From: Thermosipho melanesiensis BI429
GTDB taxonomy: Bacteria > Thermotogota > Thermotogae > Thermotogales > Fervidobacteriaceae
Direction: 5' to 3'
DNA length: 64,000 bases
NCBI RefSeq assembly: GCF_000016905.1
Contig: NC_009616.1
Coordinates: 1,550,001-1,614,000 of the forward strand
Shown here: positions 8,428-18,429 of the stretch, in pieces
How positions within the stretch are numbered: the stretch's first letter is position 1
Layout: each line of letters begins with the position of its first letter
Notes under the pieces: generated by a model
Database searches by the model: none
What the model saw: only the letters and a program-made list of their open reading frames with translations
What the model was told of the DNA's origin: nothing
Translations under genes and position numbers: made by a program

Positions 8428-9744
8428 TTGAGATTATCGACCTTTTTAGGAGGAGTTCATCCCCCTGAAAATAAGCATTTGTCAAAAGATATTCCCATAA
8501 GGAAAGCTCCTATTCCTGAGAAAGTTGTTGTTTTTATGCAACAACATGCAGGAAGTCCCGCAAAACCTATTGTTAATCCCGGTGATAAAGTTAAAACTGG
8601 TCAGGTTATAGGTGAACCAACGGGATTTATTTCCTCGTATGTTCATTCACCAGTTACTGGAACAGTAACAGATGTAAAAAAAGTTACAAATGTTATTTTT
8701 GGTAAAGCAGTCGAGGTTGTTGAAATCGAGAGAGAAGGAGAAGATAAATGGGAGTTGTTACCACATGGTAATTTTGAAAAATTTTCTCCAGAAGAGTTGG
8801 TTGATATAATAAAAAGAGCTGGAATTGTTGGGCTTGGTGGTGCCATGTTCCCAACTCATGTGAAATTAACTCCTCCAAAAGATAAGAAGATAGATACTTT
8901 GGTTATTAACGGTGCAGAGTGTGAACCTTATTTGACCATTGACCATCGTATGATGCTTGAAAAATATGAAGAGATACTTATAGGAATAGAAATTGTGAAA
9001 AAAATTCTTGGTATAGAAAAAGCAATTATTGGAATTGAGGACAACAAATTGGATGCAATTGATCTATTAGAAAACAAATGGAAAGGAAAAGTAGATGTAA
9101 AAGCTTTAAAAACAAAATATCCGCAAGGTGCTGAAAAACAATTAATATATGCCACTACCAATAGGAAAGTGCCTAGAGGAAAACTTCCTATGGATGTAGG
9201 TGTTGTGGTATTAAATGTAAGTACATTATTTGCGATAAAGGAAGCGGTTATAGACGGTAAACCGTTAATTGAAAGGGGCTTGACTGTTACAGGTGAAGCA
9301 ATTAACAAACCAGGAAATTGGTGGGTACGAATAGGTACACCGATATCTTGGGTTATAGAAAGATTAGGAGAAGGTTTAAAAAGTGAAGCGGAAAATGTAA
9401 AGGTTCTTATGGGTGGACCAATGATGGGGATTCCAATAAATAATATTGATACTCCATTGGTGAAAGGTAACAATGGAATTACAACGATTATACCAAAAGA
9501 GCAAAAGAGTACATTTTGTATACGCTGTTCATATTGTGTAAATGTGTGTCCAATGGGCTTGCAACCTTATCTACTTGATTTACTTGGAAAGAAAAAGAGA
9601 TACGATGAAGCAGCAAAAATAGGTCTTTTAGATTGTATAGAATGTGGTTCTTGTACATACATTTGTCCTGCTAAAATAGAGCATGTTAAGACAATAAAAT
9701 TGACTAAGAAAGTATATAAAGCCCTGAGAGGGGGGAGAAAATAA
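8428..9744 (+). CDS. rnfC: Rnf complex subunit C (NADH/ferredoxin-side Fe-S protein)
   Basis: A 438-residue peripheral subunit of the ion-translocating ferredoxin:NAD+ oxidoreductase, which couples electron flow between ferredoxin and NAD+ to Na+ or H+ transport. The N-terminal barrel-sandwich part (LGGVHPPENK, then GDKVKTGQVIG) is followed by the NQR51-like FMN/NADH region (GRAGIVGLGGAMFPTHVK-like segment near residue 132). Two ferredoxin-type clusters end the protein: CIRCSYCVNVCP (Cys364 onward) and CIECGSCTYICP (about 403). The start is a TTG seven bases after GGGAGGTG. Its stop shares one base with the rnfD start (TAATG). Confidence 0.93.
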   Translation: MRLSTFLGGVHPPENKHLSKDIPIRKAPIPEKVVVFMQQHAGSPAKPIVNPGDKVKTGQVIGEPTGFISSYVHSPVTGTVTDVKKVTNVIFGKAVEVVEIEREGEDKWELLPHGNFEKFSPEELVDIIKRAGIVGLGGAMFPTHVKLTPPKDKKIDTLVINGAECEPYLTIDHRMMLEKYEEILIGIEIVKKILGIEKAIIGIEDNKLDAIDLLENKWKGKVDVKALKTKYPQGAEKQLIYATTNRKVPRGKLPMDVGVVVLNVSTLFAIKEAVIDGKPLIERGLTVTGEAINKPGNWWVRIGTPISWVIERLGEGLKSEAENVKVLMGGPMMGIPINNIDTPLVKGNNGITTIIPKEQKSTFCIRCSYCVNVCPMGLQPYLLDLLGKKKRYDEAAKIGLLDCIECGSCTYICPAKIEHVKTIKLTKKVYKALRGGRK

Positions 9745-10700
9745 TGAAGTTAATTACAGGTAATGCACCACATTTAAGGTCTAATGATACAACTGAAAAA
9801 GTTATGATTGATGTTATTATTGCGCTTATACCTGCAATAATTGGTGCGTGGTACTTCTTCGGAGAATATGCCCTGTTTTTGATTTTATTAGGAGCTTTTT
9901 CTGGTGAATTGTTTGAATTATTTGTAATGAAAGTTTTGAGAAAGGATAAAAATTTTGTTCCAAATGGAAGTGCTGCTATAACGGGGATTTTACTTGCAAT
10001 GAATGTAAGTTCTGCAACACCTTGGTGGGTATTTTTAATTGGTTTGGTTTTTGCTTTAGGTGTTGCAAAACATGCATTTGGTGGATTGGGAATGAATATT
10101 TTTAATCCTGCACTTGCAGGAAGGGCATTTTTACTTGTATCATTTCCCGTATCTATGACAACTTGGTATAAACCTGTATTTTCTTTTTCAAAGTGGGTTG
10201 ATATTCAAACAATGGCAACCCCGCTTGCTGTTTTAAAAGAAACAGGAAGTGTTAATATAAGTTATTGGGACTTGTTTATTGGTAATCGTGGAGGCTCTTT
10301 AGGAGAAACCAGTGTATTGTTGCTTTTAATAGGTTTTGCTTATTTGGTTGTTAAAAAGAGAATAAAGATTATGATTCCAATTACATATATTTCAACGGTT
10401 TTTGTAATGTCAGGCATTTTTTATCTTGTTAATTCATCTTTTGGAAGTCCTCTTTTCCACATTTTAAGTGGTGGTTTGATGCTCGGCGCTCTCTTTATGG
10501 CAACTGATATGGTTACAAGCCCAATGACGGTTAAAGGGCAGATAATTTTTGGAATAGGCCTTGGTGTTATGACTTTACTTATTAGATATTTTGCAGGGTA
10601 TCCCGAAGGAGTTTCTTTGTCTATTCTTTTAATGAATGCATTTGTTCCTCTAATTGACAGATACACTGTGCCGAAGGTATTTGGTGAGGTGAAAGCATGA
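9744..10700 (+). CDS. rnfD: Rnf complex subunit D (membrane, covalent FMN)
   Basis: A 318-residue integral membrane subunit of Rnf with about nine or ten hydrophobic segments. It starts ITGNAPHLRSNDTTEKVM, typical of RnfD/NqrB, and has the VPNGSAAITGILLAM and FGGLGMNIFNPALAGRAF segments. Thr159 in MATPLAVLKE is the expected phosphoester attachment site for FMN. It is translated directly after rnfC by a one-base overlap and shares ATGA with rnfG. Confidence 0.93.
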   Translation: MKLITGNAPHLRSNDTTEKVMIDVIIALIPAIIGAWYFFGEYALFLILLGAFSGELFELFVMKVLRKDKNFVPNGSAAITGILLAMNVSSATPWWVFLIGLVFALGVAKHAFGGLGMNIFNPALAGRAFLLVSFPVSMTTWYKPVFSFSKWVDIQTMATPLAVLKETGSVNISYWDLFIGNRGGSLGETSVLLLLIGFAYLVVKKRIKIMIPITYISTVFVMSGIFYLVNSSFGSPLFHILSGGLMLGALFMATDMVTSPMTVKGQIIFGIGLGVMTLLIRYFAGYPEGVSLSILLMNAFVPLIDRYTVPKVFGEVKA

Positions 10701-11374
10701 AAGAAACAATAAAAACAGGGATAATTTTAATGGTGTATACATTAGTGGCTGGAATGATTTTGGGATTTGTTTACCTTTCAACACAAGATGCAATAAAAGT
10801 GGCTGAATTGAAAAATACCATTGAAGCAGTTAAATTTGTTCTGACGGAAGATGGAAAACTCCTTGTTAAAGAATCAAAAATAAAAAAAGCAGTTGTTGAT
10901 GCAACCGGTGAGGAAAAGGAATTATACATTAAAGATACAAGTGCAGTACTTTCTCCTGTTTTGAATTTTGACACCGAAAAGGGTAGGATTTTTGTTTTGA
11001 AAGGATATGGTATTGGTTATGGAGGTAAGGTAATTACCGTTGCATCATTTTTGGTAAATAAAAATAGAGTAGATTTGATTGCAATAAAAGTAATAGAATA
11101 TTCTCAGGAAACGCCAGGTTTGGGCGCAAAAATTGCTGAGGATATTTCACAGAAAAGGTTTTATCCAATTCCCTATGAAGGGTTAAAAAATGGTGTGAAA
11201 GTTGATAAAGACGCGGGAAAGAGTAATTTATCTCCAGAAGAGGCTAAGGAAATTGGAGTTGTTAAGATTAGCGATGTTATGACTGGTGCTACTATAACTC
11301 CGCGTGCCGTTGCCTCCACAATAGATACCATGTTTGAATTTTTAAATAAGGAGGTGCAAAATAATGTCCAGTAA
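10697..11374 (+). CDS. rnfG: Rnf complex subunit G (FMN-binding)
   Basis: A 225-residue subunit with one N-terminal membrane helix (about residues 7-27) and an extracytoplasmic FMN-binding domain. ETPGLGAKIAEDISQKRF is the family signature, and SDVMTGATITPRAVAS carries the covalent FMN threonine of the [S/T]GAT motif, here Thr199. It lies between rnfD and rnfE with overlapping ends on both sides. Its last codons contain the AAGGAGGTG site used by rnfE. Confidence 0.92.
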   Translation: MKETIKTGIILMVYTLVAGMILGFVYLSTQDAIKVAELKNTIEAVKFVLTEDGKLLVKESKIKKAVVDATGEEKELYIKDTSAVLSPVLNFDTEKGRIFVLKGYGIGYGGKVITVASFLVNKNRVDLIAIKVIEYSQETPGLGAKIAEDISQKRFYPIPYEGLKNGVKVDKDAGKSNLSPEEAKEIGVVKISDVMTGATITPRAVASTIDTMFEFLNKEVQNNVQ

Positions 11375-11978
11375 GACTTGGAAAGAATTTTCAAAAGGTT
11401 TTTTTGCGGAAAATCCAACATTTGTGCAAGCGCTCGGTATGTGTCCAACTCTTGCAACAACGACAAGTGCAAAGAATGGATTAGGTATGGGTTTGGCTGC
11501 AACAGTAGTTTTGGTTTTATCAAATATAGTGATTTCAATTTTAAGAAGGGCTGTTCCTGAGAAAATAAGAATACCTATTTTTATAACTATAATCGCTTCA
11601 TTTGTTACTATGGTTGATCTTTTAATGCATGCTTATGTATATGATTTGTGGAAAACTTTGGGATTATTTATACCACTTATAGTTGTTAATTGTTTGATAA
11701 TGGGACGTGCAGAAGCTTATGCCTCAAAGAACAATGTATGGTATTCGATGATAGATGGATTGGGAATGGGCTTGGGCTTTACTGCAAGTTTGACATTATT
11801 GGGTGCAATAAGAGAGCTTTTAGGTAATGGAACGATATTTGATGTGGTAGTTTGGGGTAAAGCTTTTAATGTGTTTATAATGATTCTTCCCCCAGGAGCA
11901 TATTTAACCCTTGGTCTTTTGGCAGCTTTATTTGCTTTTATTGGTATGAAAAGAAAAGAAAGGGGGAAAGCTAAATGA
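11364..11978 (+). CDS. rnfE: Rnf complex subunit E (membrane)
   Basis: A 204-residue integral membrane protein with about six helices, homologous to RnfA and to NqrD. Signatures are NPTFVQALGMCPTLATTTSAKNG-type sequence near residue 14 and GLGMGLGFTASLTLLGAIRE near residue 130. The conserved Cys in the half-membrane helices (GMCP) is thought to hold an intramembrane iron centre together with RnfA. The ATG overlaps the rnfG end by 11 bases, and its stop overlaps rnfA (ATGA). Confidence 0.92.
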   Translation: MSSKTWKEFSKGFFAENPTFVQALGMCPTLATTTSAKNGLGMGLAATVVLVLSNIVISILRRAVPEKIRIPIFITIIASFVTMVDLLMHAYVYDLWKTLGLFIPLIVVNCLIMGRAEAYASKNNVWYSMIDGLGMGLGFTASLTLLGAIRELLGNGTIFDVVVWGKAFNVFIMILPPGAYLTLGLLAALFAFIGMKRKERGKAK

Positions 11979-12550
11979 AGGTATTTTTAATTTTGCTTTC
12001 AGCAATGCTTGTTAATAATTATGTTTTTATGCGTTTTCTTGGAATTTGTCCGTTTTTGGGTGTTTCAAAAAAGATGGATACGGCTGTTGGAATGGGGCTT
12101 GCTGCTACATTTGTTTTGGTAATGTCTTCTACTATTTCTTGGTTTTTAGATAAACTTTTAGTTGGCTTGGGGCTTGAATTTTTAAGAACAATTGTGTTTA
12201 TTTTGGTTATTGCTTCATTTGTACAGTTTGTAGAATTATTTTTGAGGAAAAATAATCCTAATTTATATGATGCATTGGGAATCTTTTTACCACTCATTAC
12301 AACTAATTGTATAATACTTGGTGTTGCATTAATTAACAGTATGAATAATTACAATCTACTTGAGACTATTTTCAATGCACTGGGAGCTGGCTTGGGATTT
12401 TTGCTAGCTTTGATAATTTTCAGTTCAATAAGGGAGAAGTTAGAGTTGTATGATATCCCAAAGCCGTTTGAAGGATTACCATTGGCTCTGATTACAGCTT
12501 CTTTGTTATCTCTAGCATTTATGGGATTCCAAGGTATGATTAAATTATGA
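11975..12550 (+). CDS. rnfA: Rnf complex subunit A (membrane)
   Basis: A 191-residue integral membrane subunit, paralogous to RnfE and related to NqrE. It begins with a hydrophobic stretch NNYVFMRFLGICPFLGVSKK, carrying the conserved GICP cysteine, and has FLPLITTNCIILGVAL in the second half with the matching Cys. It closes this cluster. rnfB, which usually follows rnfA, is not here; a short rnfB is 32 kb away (44512). Confidence 0.92.
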   Translation: MKVFLILLSAMLVNNYVFMRFLGICPFLGVSKKMDTAVGMGLAATFVLVMSSTISWFLDKLLVGLGLEFLRTIVFILVIASFVQFVELFLRKNNPNLYDALGIFLPLITTNCIILGVALINSMNNYNLLETIFNALGAGLGFLLALIIFSSIREKLELYDIPKPFEGLPLALITASLLSLAFMGFQGMIKL

Positions 12551-12552
12551 AC

Positions 12553-12581
12553 TTGAAATTTGGTATTTTCTTTGATATAAT
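12553..12581 (+). promoter_or_regulatory. Promoter for tRNA-Gly
   Basis: TTGAAA (12553-12558), a 17-base spacer and TATAAT (12576-12581, as TGATATAAT) lie directly after the rnfA stop and 13 bases before the tRNA, so the tRNA can be transcribed independently of rnf. Confidence 0.7.
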
Positions 12582-12594
12582 ATTTCATGGATTA

Positions 12595-12670
12595 GCGGGT
12601 GTAGCTCAGTTGGTAGAGCATCAGCTTCCCAAGCTGAGGGTCGCGGGTTCGAATCCCGTCGCCCGCTCCA
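12595..12670 (+). tRNA. tRNA-Gly (anticodon CCC)
   Basis: A 76-base cloverleaf with an encoded CCA end. The acceptor stem GCGGGTG pairs with CGCCCGC with one G-T wobble. The anticodon stem TCAGC/GCTGA closes the seven-base loop TTCCCAA, giving anticodon CCC, which reads GGG. The T arm contains GGTTCGAATCC. It has its own promoter and is followed at once by a terminator. Confidence 0.97.
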
Positions 12671-12694
12671 GGGCCATAAGTGCCCTTTTTTTTT
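12671..12694 (+). terminator. Intrinsic terminator after tRNA-Gly
   Basis: GGGC, a seven-base loop and GCCC are followed by nine T. The four-pair stem is short but GC-only and starts at the base after the tRNA CCA. Confidence 0.75.
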
Positions 12695-12718
12695 AATTTG
12701 TAGATTGGGGGGGAACAG

Positions 12719-13987
12719 TTGAGTGTAGATGCAATAATTGCATTAATAGTTTTTGTTATTGTATATTATTTAATCATTTCTGAAAAAATTCATAGATCAA
12801 TTGCCGTGGTTTTAGGAGCATTTGTTTTAACTTTTTTTGGGGTTTTTGAAGATCCAGATTATTTATTTAAAAATTATGTGGACTTTGATACTATTTTCCT
12901 GTTAATTGGAATGATGCTTTTAGTATCTGCAATAAAAAGTGTTGGTTTTTTTGAATATGTTGCTTTTAAAATTATTAATTTTTCAAAGAATTCCATTTTA
13001 AAGATATTTATATTGATTAATTTTTTTGTGGCTTTATTTTCTGCATTTGTAGATAATGTTACTACCATTATGATTTTTATACCTATTACCCTTGCTATTG
13101 CCGATGCGGCAAATATTGATCCTACTTTTTTTGTTTTATCGGAAGTTTTTAGTTCAAATATAGGTGGTACTACAACGTTAATAGGTGACCCTCCTAATAT
13201 CTTGATAGGAAATGCCGCAAGATTGACCTTTAATGATTTTATTTTTAATACGGGAATACCTTCGATTATAACCCTAATGGTTATATTGGTATTTTTTATT
13301 CTAAAGTATAGAGATTTTCTTAAGGCTGAGATAAAATTTGAGTTTAGCGAACTTGAGTTTTCAAAATCAAATTTGATAAAATCGTTTGTTTTATTAACAG
13401 TAGTTATTTTGTTATTTGTTTTTCAAGAAAAACTTAAAATTCACAGTTCAGTTATTGCATTTGGAATGGGGTTTGTTTCTATTTTGGTTATAGATCCTAA
13501 AAACTTAGAAAAACATTTTACCGAAATTGAATGGAGTACCATTTTCTTTTTCATAGGATTGTTTATAATTACCGGAGCTTTAGAAGATACTGGAATTTTA
13601 AGGCAGATTGCCTTGGTTTTGAGTGAAAATTTCGGTGATACGCCAAGTATTTTTGGTATTGGATTGATTGTTACGTCATTTTTCATCAGTGGTTTTTTCG
13701 ATAATATACCTTTTACTGCTACTATGATTCCCGTTATTAAAATGCTACCTACAATAAACGCGTCTTTTTCTAATTTAATGCCATTTTGGTGGGCTTTATC
13801 CTTAGGGGTGTGTTATGGGGGGAATTTCACACCAATTGGTGCATCAGCGAATATTGTGGCAATTACAATGCTAATTAAATATTCAAAACGTTCGGTATCA
13901 TTTAAGGAATTTTTGAAATTTTCTTTAGTTCCATCTATAATTTCACTTATAATATCAATTCTTTATGTGGAAATTAGATATTTTTAA
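12719..13987 (+). CDS. ArsB/NhaD/SLC13-type ion permease
   Basis: A 422-residue membrane protein with about ten to eleven helices of the ion-transporter superfamily that includes ArsB, NhaD and YbiR. The signature NIGGTTTLIGDPPNILIGNA (about residues 144-163) and its second-half counterpart GGNFTPIGASANIVAI (about 363-378) mark the two pseudo-symmetric hairpins. The substrate (an anion, or Na+ in exchange for H+) cannot be told from sequence. A TTG at 12719 is chosen because it follows a G-rich ribosome binding site and gives the family N-terminus. It and the next gene, another cation transporter, are 11 bases apart and probably co-transcribed. Confidence 0.8.
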   Translation: MSVDAIIALIVFVIVYYLIISEKIHRSIAVVLGAFVLTFFGVFEDPDYLFKNYVDFDTIFLLIGMMLLVSAIKSVGFFEYVAFKIINFSKNSILKIFILINFFVALFSAFVDNVTTIMIFIPITLAIADAANIDPTFFVLSEVFSSNIGGTTTLIGDPPNILIGNAARLTFNDFIFNTGIPSIITLMVILVFFILKYRDFLKAEIKFEFSELEFSKSNLIKSFVLLTVVILLFVFQEKLKIHSSVIAFGMGFVSILVIDPKNLEKHFTEIEWSTIFFFIGLFIITGALEDTGILRQIALVLSENFGDTPSIFGIGLIVTSFFISGFFDNIPFTATMIPVIKMLPTINASFSNLMPFWWALSLGVCYGGNFTPIGASANIVAITMLIKYSKRSVSFKEFLKFSLVPSIISLIISILYVEIRYF

Positions 13988-13998
13988 GAGGTGATTAG

Positions 13999-14934
13999 AT
14001 GTTTCTAACTTTGTTGGGATTAATCGTTGGATTTGTTTTGCTCGTCAAAGGTGCCGATTGGTTGGTGGATGGGGCAACTTCAATAGCCTTAAATTTAGGG
14101 GTTTCAAAAATTGTTGTTGGACTTTCTGTTGTTGCGTTTGGTACTTCACTACCTGAATTGGTTGCCTCGTTGGTTTCCGTGATAAAAGGCCACTCAAGTG
14201 TTTCCATTTCTAATGTAGTGGGAAGTAATATTGCAAATATTGCAATAGCACTGGCTTTATCTTCTTTATTTGTAAGTATAAATATAAAAAAGAATACGAT
14301 TAAAGCTGAAATGCCTTTTATGATTATTTCTACAATTGTGTTTACTGTTTTGTTTATAAAAGATAACTCTTTAACGTGGAACTATGGTGTTGTTTTCATT
14401 TCTCTTTTGGTGATATATCTATATTATTTAATAACTAGTGCAAAGAATGTTGTAGAAGAAGAGTTTAAAGATGAGGTTAAATACAAAACACATATTGCTT
14501 TACTTTTAATTGTTGTTGGAATTGTGGGAATTTGGTTGGGTGGAGATTTAACAATAGGAAATGTAATAAAGTTAGCGAAAAGTTTAGGATTAAGTGAGAC
14601 ATTTGTGGGATTAACAATTGTTGCAATTGGAACGTCTCTACCGGAAATAGTTGTTAGTATAATATCTACATTAAAAAATGAAGCAGATATTTTGGTAGGT
14701 AATATTGTTGGAAGTAATATTTTTAATATTTTATTTATTTTAGGTGTAAGTTCGTTGGTTGGAAATTTATATGTGGATGTTCAAAACTTTACAATAGATC
14801 TTATCATTATGAATTTATTTGTATTTATTTTATTTTTTACTTCTTTACTCAGGAAAAAAATTGGGAAAGTCGAGGGAATATTCTTTTTGACAATATACGT
14901 GTTTTACATATATCAAATTTCTATTAGAAAATAG
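13999..14934 (+). CDS. CaCA-family Na+/Ca2+ (cation/proton) antiporter
   Basis: A 311-residue antiporter of the YrbG type with two homologous halves of about five helices each. The two alpha-repeats are GTSLPELVASLVSVIKG with SNVVGSNIANIA (about residues 48-82) and GTSLPEIVVSIISTLKN with GNIVGSNIFNIL (about 212-250). Both keep the acidic residue of GTSLPE needed for cation binding. It is expected to export Ca2+ in exchange for Na+. The ATG follows AGAGGTGA. It lies between an ion permease and guaB. Confidence 0.88.
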   Translation: MFLTLLGLIVGFVLLVKGADWLVDGATSIALNLGVSKIVVGLSVVAFGTSLPELVASLVSVIKGHSSVSISNVVGSNIANIAIALALSSLFVSINIKKNTIKAEMPFMIISTIVFTVLFIKDNSLTWNYGVVFISLLVIYLYYLITSAKNVVEEEFKDEVKYKTHIALLLIVVGIVGIWLGGDLTIGNVIKLAKSLGLSETFVGLTIVAIGTSLPEIVVSIISTLKNEADILVGNIVGSNIFNILFILGVSSLVGNLYVDVQNFTIDLIIMNLFVFILFFTSLLRKKIGKVEGIFFLTIYVFYIYQISIRK

Positions 14935-16398
<1,464 letters not shown>

Positions 16399-16425
16399 TA
16401 AAAATTTGAATAAAAAAACTAAAAT

Positions 16426-16456
16426 CCCGGCATAGTTTGCCGGGTTTAATTATTTT
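16426..16456 (+). terminator. Intrinsic terminator after guaB
   Basis: CCCGGC (16426-16431) and GCCGGG (16439-16444) form a perfect six-pair stem with a seven-base loop, followed by a T-rich tail. Confidence 0.8.
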
Positions 16457-16653
16457 ATAAAATATAGAAAAAGTTAAAAACCGATAAATAAATGAATATT
16501 TAAAAATTCGAGTTTAAAAAATGTTTTCTAGTTATGTTAATCTTTGCTTTACAACGTATTATTAATTATGTCGTAATATTGTTAACTGAAATATAACAAA
16601 AATATTTTTTTAGGATTATAATTAATAACAAGATGAAAAAAGGAGGTATAAAA

Positions 16654-18351
16654 ATGAAGTTTAAAAGTTTATCGCAACTTTTGTTATGGTTGGTTTTAGG
16701 ATTTGTTATTCTAGTATCAGGTGTTTTCTTAATCTCTAGCTATTATAACTTTTATAATGAATTGAAAAATGAGAAAATAAAGGAGGTAAAAACTGTAGTA
16801 GAAAGTGCATATAGAGTAGTTGAACAGATCTACAAATTGGAAAAAAGCAAACAAATAACTCATGAAGAAGCGATTGATTTGGTGAAAAAATATGTTGGTG
16901 CTATGAAATTTAATGGTGGTAATTATGTTTTTATTTTTGACAATGAATATATAGGTATAGTTCATCCGACTTTAGAAGGAAAAAAGTCTGATGGGGTAAA
17001 AGATCCAAATGGTAAATACATTTTAATTGATTTAGTTGATGGTGCAAGAAAAAACGGTGAATTTATTTATGAATATGTTTGGAAAAAACCTTCTGTGGGC
17101 AAAGAGGTTGGTAAGGTTTCATTTGCTAAGTGGTTTGAACCGTACAAATTTATGATAGGTGCGGGAGTTTACGTTGATGATATAAGTGAAGTTGTAAATA
17201 AATACGTTTTCGAAAATTTGTTGATAGTTTTGGCTACTTTGGTGATTATATTTGTTTTGATTTTATTCATTGGAAAGAAGATAAAAAGAGATGTGAGGAA
17301 TCTTGAGAACGTTATCAAGAAAGTTTCTAATGGTGATTTAACCGAAAAGGTGGAAATCAATAGAAAAGATGAAATTGGAAGTATTGCCAATTATCTAAAT
17401 AAGATGATTGATGGGTTGAGGAATATTATAAATAAAATTGAGGAAAATTCTGGCACGTTGAATAAATCTACAATTAATTTAAAAAATATTTCAAGTGAAG
17501 AAAAAGAATCAATTGAGAAATTTTCTAAAACTTTTGGAAAAATAGTTTCAGATTCGCAAAATATATCTGCATCATTAGAGGAAATAAATTCAAGTATAGA
17601 AGAAGTAGCTGCAAGTGCGCAGGCTGTTTCAAAAGCATCTATGGAACTTTCTGAGCGTTCAAATGAAATTTCTGAGAGTGTTAAAGTAGGAACAGATTCA
17701 GTTAATAAAGTGTATGAGATAATAGAGAAGGGATATAGCGAAATATTGCAGACTGCTGATATGGTTAATGAACTTTCTGTTTCGGCTGGTAATATAAAAG
17801 ATATTTTGGAAACAATTAATCAAATATCAGAGCAAACTAATTTACTTGCACTAAATGCAGCAATTGAGGCTGCAAGGGCCGGTGAAGCCGGTAAAGGGTT
17901 TGCAGTTGTTGCGGATGAAATTAGAAAACTTGCAGAAGAAAGTAAAAATGCAACGGAAAATATTGCAGATATATTAGAAAAAATTAGAGAAGAAGCAGAT
18001 AAAGTAAATGAAAACACGAGAAAAACTGTTGAAAGTATAAAAGAAGCTTCTGAATTTTCCAAGGAAGTTAAAGAGAAACTAGAAAAAATAGAAGAAGAGA
18101 TTTTTGGGATAACTAATATGATAAACAATACTGCAGCGTCTGCTCAAGAACAGAGTGCGGCAGCGGAAGAAATGTCTAGTGCTGTTGATAATACAACAAG
18201 AACGTTGATTGAGCAGGTTCATGAAATAGAATCAAGCAAAGAAATGTTGGATGTTTTAGAAAATGGAGTTAACGAGATAAATGAAATGAGCAAAGATTTG
18301 GAAAGCATAACCAATAATTTAATTGAAACTGTAAGAAGATTTAAGGTTTAA
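16654..18351 (+). CDS. Methyl-accepting chemotaxis protein with extracellular Cache domain
   Basis: A 565-residue chemoreceptor. After a short basic end comes TM1 (about residues 8-28), a single Cache domain (about 30-185, with [20 protein letters not shown] and the closing [18 protein letters not shown]), TM2 (about 190-210), HAMP (about 212-262) and a long coiled-coil signalling domain. The tip [20 protein letters not shown] binds CheA/CheW. The Cache fold usually senses small organic acids or similar ligands; the ligand here is unknown. The ATG at 16654 follows AAGGAGGT; an in-frame ATG at 16633 lies upstream of that site and is rejected. Putative methylation glutamates flank the tip. Confidence 0.92.
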   Translation: MKFKSLSQLLLWLVLGFVILVSGVFLISSYYNFYNELKNEKIKEVKTVVESAYRVVEQIYKLEKSKQITHEEAIDLVKKYVGAMKFNGGNYVFIFDNEYIGIVHPTLEGKKSDGVKDPNGKYILIDLVDGARKNGEFIYEYVWKKPSVGKEVGKVSFAKWFEPYKFMIGAGVYVDDISEVVNKYVFENLLIVLATLVIIFVLILFIGKKIKRDVRNLENVIKKVSNGDLTEKVEINRKDEIGSIANYLNKMIDGLRNIINKIEENSGTLNKSTINLKNISSEEKESIEKFSKTFGKIVSDSQNISASLEEINSSIEEVAASAQAVSKASMELSERSNEISESVKVGTDSVNKVYEIIEKGYSEILQTADMVNELSVSAGNIKDILETINQISEQTNLLALNAAIEAARAGEAGKGFAVVADEIRKLAEESKNATENIADILEKIREEADKVNENTRKTVESIKEASEFSKEVKEKLEKIEEEIFGITNMINNTAASAQEQSAAAEEMSSAVDNTTRTLIEQVHEIESSKEMLDVLENGVNEINEMSKDLESITNNLIETVRRFKV

Positions 18352-18369
18352 GATGTTTTTTTAAAAGGG

Positions 18370-18398
18370 GTGCACTGGGTTTTCCAGTGCACTTTTTT
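18370..18398 (+). terminator. Intrinsic terminator after the chemoreceptor gene
   Basis: A perfect nine-pair stem, GTGCACTGG with CCAGTGCAC, a five-base loop and six T. It ends about 30 bases before the GH13 start. Confidence 0.92.
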
Positions 18399-18429
18399 AT
18401 GTTATACTTTTTACCTAGGAGGTGTATTT

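Noticed and set aside
8928-9473. A 181-codon minus-strand frame
   Set aside because: Antisense shadow of rnfC, which has clear Fe-S motifs and a good start.
16458-16487. Sigma-28-like promoter (CCGATAA at 16481-16487) for the chemoreceptor
   Set aside because: The -10 part fits, but the nearest TAAA is 18 bases upstream of the octamer instead of about 15, and the leader would be about 160 bases. TATAAT at 16617-16622 is an alternative without a -35 box. Neither is called. The rest of the 16457-16653 gap is AT-rich with no gene.
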